From Inquilinus sp. (GTDB lineage Bacteria; Pseudomonadota; Alphaproteobacteria; DSM-16000; Inquilinaceae), in NCBI GenBank assembly GCA_013003675.1, contig JABDIP010000362.1:1-7145 (forward strand): a stretch of DNA of 7,145 nucleotides. The letters run 5' to 3'. Positions 6,349 to 7,145 of this stretch are shown here, piece after piece. The notes under the pieces were generated by a model. It did not search any database, had not been told where the DNA came from, and saw nothing but the letters and a program-made list of their open reading frames with translations. The translations under genes and the position numbers were made by a program. The stretch's first letter is position 1, and each line of letters opens with the position of its first letter.

Positions 6349-6975
6349 CTACTCGCCGTGCATGCGGGCGGCGAGGCGGCTGCGCGCGGTGGCCGACGAC
6401 CGCCGCTCGGCCAGCCGCCCGGGAATTCCGGCCAGACCGGCGATCGGCAGATAGGCCAGCAGGCCAAGCACGCCGCCGATCGCCGCATAGATCAGGCTGG
6501 TCGCGTCCAGCGGCACGGCCGGCTTGAAGTCGATCCAGGTCTCCTCGGCGATCTCGCGATCGAAGCGGCTGACGAAGACGTAGGGGCGGGTGACCGTATC
6601 GGCGCCGCGCAGCGCCTGCAGATTGGTCTCCAGTGTCGTCGCGCGGTTGATCTTGGCCTGGAGCCAGACGCCCTCGCGCACGAAGATCGGGTTGGTGGCG
6701 CGGCGGAACTCGTCGAGATAGGCATAGATCGGCAGGCCGGCCTCGCCGGCGCGCTCGGCGATGCCGGCCATGTCGCGGCGCGCCTCGGCCAGACGCCCGG
6801 CCAGGTTCTGTTGATAGTGCTGCATGAAGGTCGATAGCTGGGAAGTCCCCAGCGCCCCCGCCGCGATCATGCCGATGGCGACCAGGCCGGCGCCCTTGCG
6901 CAACAGGTATTGGAGCAGGGGGACCTCCTTTCCCGACCGGGCGTCCCCGGCGAGCGTCACGGTCTGGGGCACCAT
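6349..6975 (-). CDS. DUF2937 family membrane protein (start probably at the CTG at 6918)
   Basis: As an ATG-started frame this is 208 residues; starting at codon 20 (CTG, 6918-6916) it is 189. Features numbered on the long form: helix 1 at about 28-46, directly followed by STFMQHYQQNLAGRLAEARR (48-67), the family's conserved amphipathic stretch; a soluble, mostly helical middle (68-155); helix 2 at about 158-180; and a basic tail. This hairpin layout and the Q/Y-rich motif fit DUF2937, a family of unknown function. The first 19 residues are unlike family N-termini. The ATG at 6975 has no ribosome site, whereas AAAGGAGG at 6924-6931 lies five bases before the CTG. The gene is separated by 203 bases from the operon downstream and may be an independent unit. 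Its role is unknown. Confidence 0.82.
   Translation of the reverse strand: MVPQTVTLAGDARSGKEVPLLQYLLRKGAGLVAIGMIAAGALGTSQLSTFMQHYQQNLAGRLAEARRDMAGIAERAGEAGLPIYAYLDEFRRATNPIFVREGVWLQAKINRATTLETNLQALRGADTVTRPYVFVSRFDREIAEETWIDFKPAVPLDATSLIYAAIGGVLGLLAYLPIAGLAGIPGRLAERRSSATARSRLAARMHGE
6924..6931 (-). promoter_or_regulatory. Strong Shine-Dalgarno inside the DUF2937 reading frame
   Basis: AAAGGAGG on the minus strand is a full complement to the usual 16S rRNA 3' tail and lies five bases before the in-frame CTG at 6918. The next in-frame TTG is about 20 bases away, too far to be served by it. It argues that translation starts at CTG rather than at the ATG at 6975. Confidence 0.6.
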
Positions 6976-7145
6976 CTGGACCGGTGCCGATCGACCGAAA
7001 AGGCTCTAACCCGTCACTAAGGCGGTAATGTGGTTGGATTCTCGGCCGTTTCGGCGCCGATGCCCAGGGCCATCGCGCGCGGCCGGATCGGCGGCGGGCG
7101 GCTCGGGCGGCGCCCCGGTCACCGTCAGCCTGGGCGGCGAGGCGG
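6976..7145. other. Right edge: ambiguous open frames on both strands
   Basis: No gene can be assigned safely. On the minus strand a frame is open from the window edge to a TAG at 7008-7006. Its first 27 codons have high G/C third positions and read as a proline/alanine-rich tail (RLTVTGAPPEPPAADPAARD), so it could be the end of an upstream gene. On the plus strand an ATG at 7028, preceded by AAGGCGGT, opens a frame to the edge that ends in a strand-like GAPVTVSLGGEA, which could be the start of a divergent gene. The two cannot both be right. Bases 6976-7027 are locally less GC-rich and may hold promoter or leader sequence, but no clear -35/-10 pair was found. Confidence 0.25.

Noticed and set aside
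3356..6454. Long plus-strand open frames opposite MoxR, DUF4350 and DUF4129 genes (3356-4246, 4191-5627, 4780-5862, 5477-6454)
   Set aside because: Low-complexity shadow translations with no recognisable family; they run across several gene boundaries of the minus-strand operon.
5472..6488. Minus-strand 338-residue open frame spanning the gap upstream of the operon
   Set aside because: It ignores the boundaries of the DUF2937 and DUF4129-like genes and has the composition of a shadow frame.
7051..7060. 10-base palindrome TCGGCGCCGA near the right edge as an operator
   Set aside because: Short, GC-rich and unsupported by a nearby promoter or second copy.

Overview
The DNA is very GC-rich and gene-dense, with strong G/C preference at third codon positions. 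All recognisable genes lie on the minus strand. Protein wording (the DUF58 IDWKHSARHR block, the DTGHLM variant, the DUF2937 neighbour) suggests an alphaproteobacterium, perhaps of the Rhodospirillales type. That assignment is inference from style, not from a marker gene.

Read in the direction of transcription (right to left): the right end (6976-7145) holds only ambiguous open frames that leave the window. Next comes a stand-alone gene for a small two-helix membrane protein of the DUF2937 family (6349-6975, probably starting inside that interval at a CTG codon). A 203-base gap with small inverted repeats follows. From 6145 down to base 1 there is one compact operon of six genes: DUF4129-like membrane protein, DUF4350 protein, MoxR-type AAA+ ATPase, DUF58 (vWA-like) protein, SpoIIM-family membrane protein and RDD-family membrane protein. 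The first four genes overlap by 1, 41 and 4 bases. A 34-base gap separates DUF58 from SpoIIM, and SpoIIM and RDD overlap by 17 bases. The RDD stop codon sits on the first bases of the window, so it cannot be seen whether the operon continues.

The set is a recurrent but functionally unsolved membrane-associated MoxR system. From family knowledge, a MoxR ATPase usually acts as a chaperone or remodeller together with a vWA-domain partner, here the DUF58 protein. The four other proteins are all membrane proteins: two carry soluble domains on one or two helices, and two are polytopic. An envelope-located assembly powered by a cytoplasmic ATPase is the natural inference. From memory, the same six families occur in nearly the same order in Mycobacterium tuberculosis (Rv3690 to Rv3695), which would make this an old, widely shared module and not a new local invention. 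No mobile element, CRISPR array, tRNA, rRNA or prophage signal was seen.
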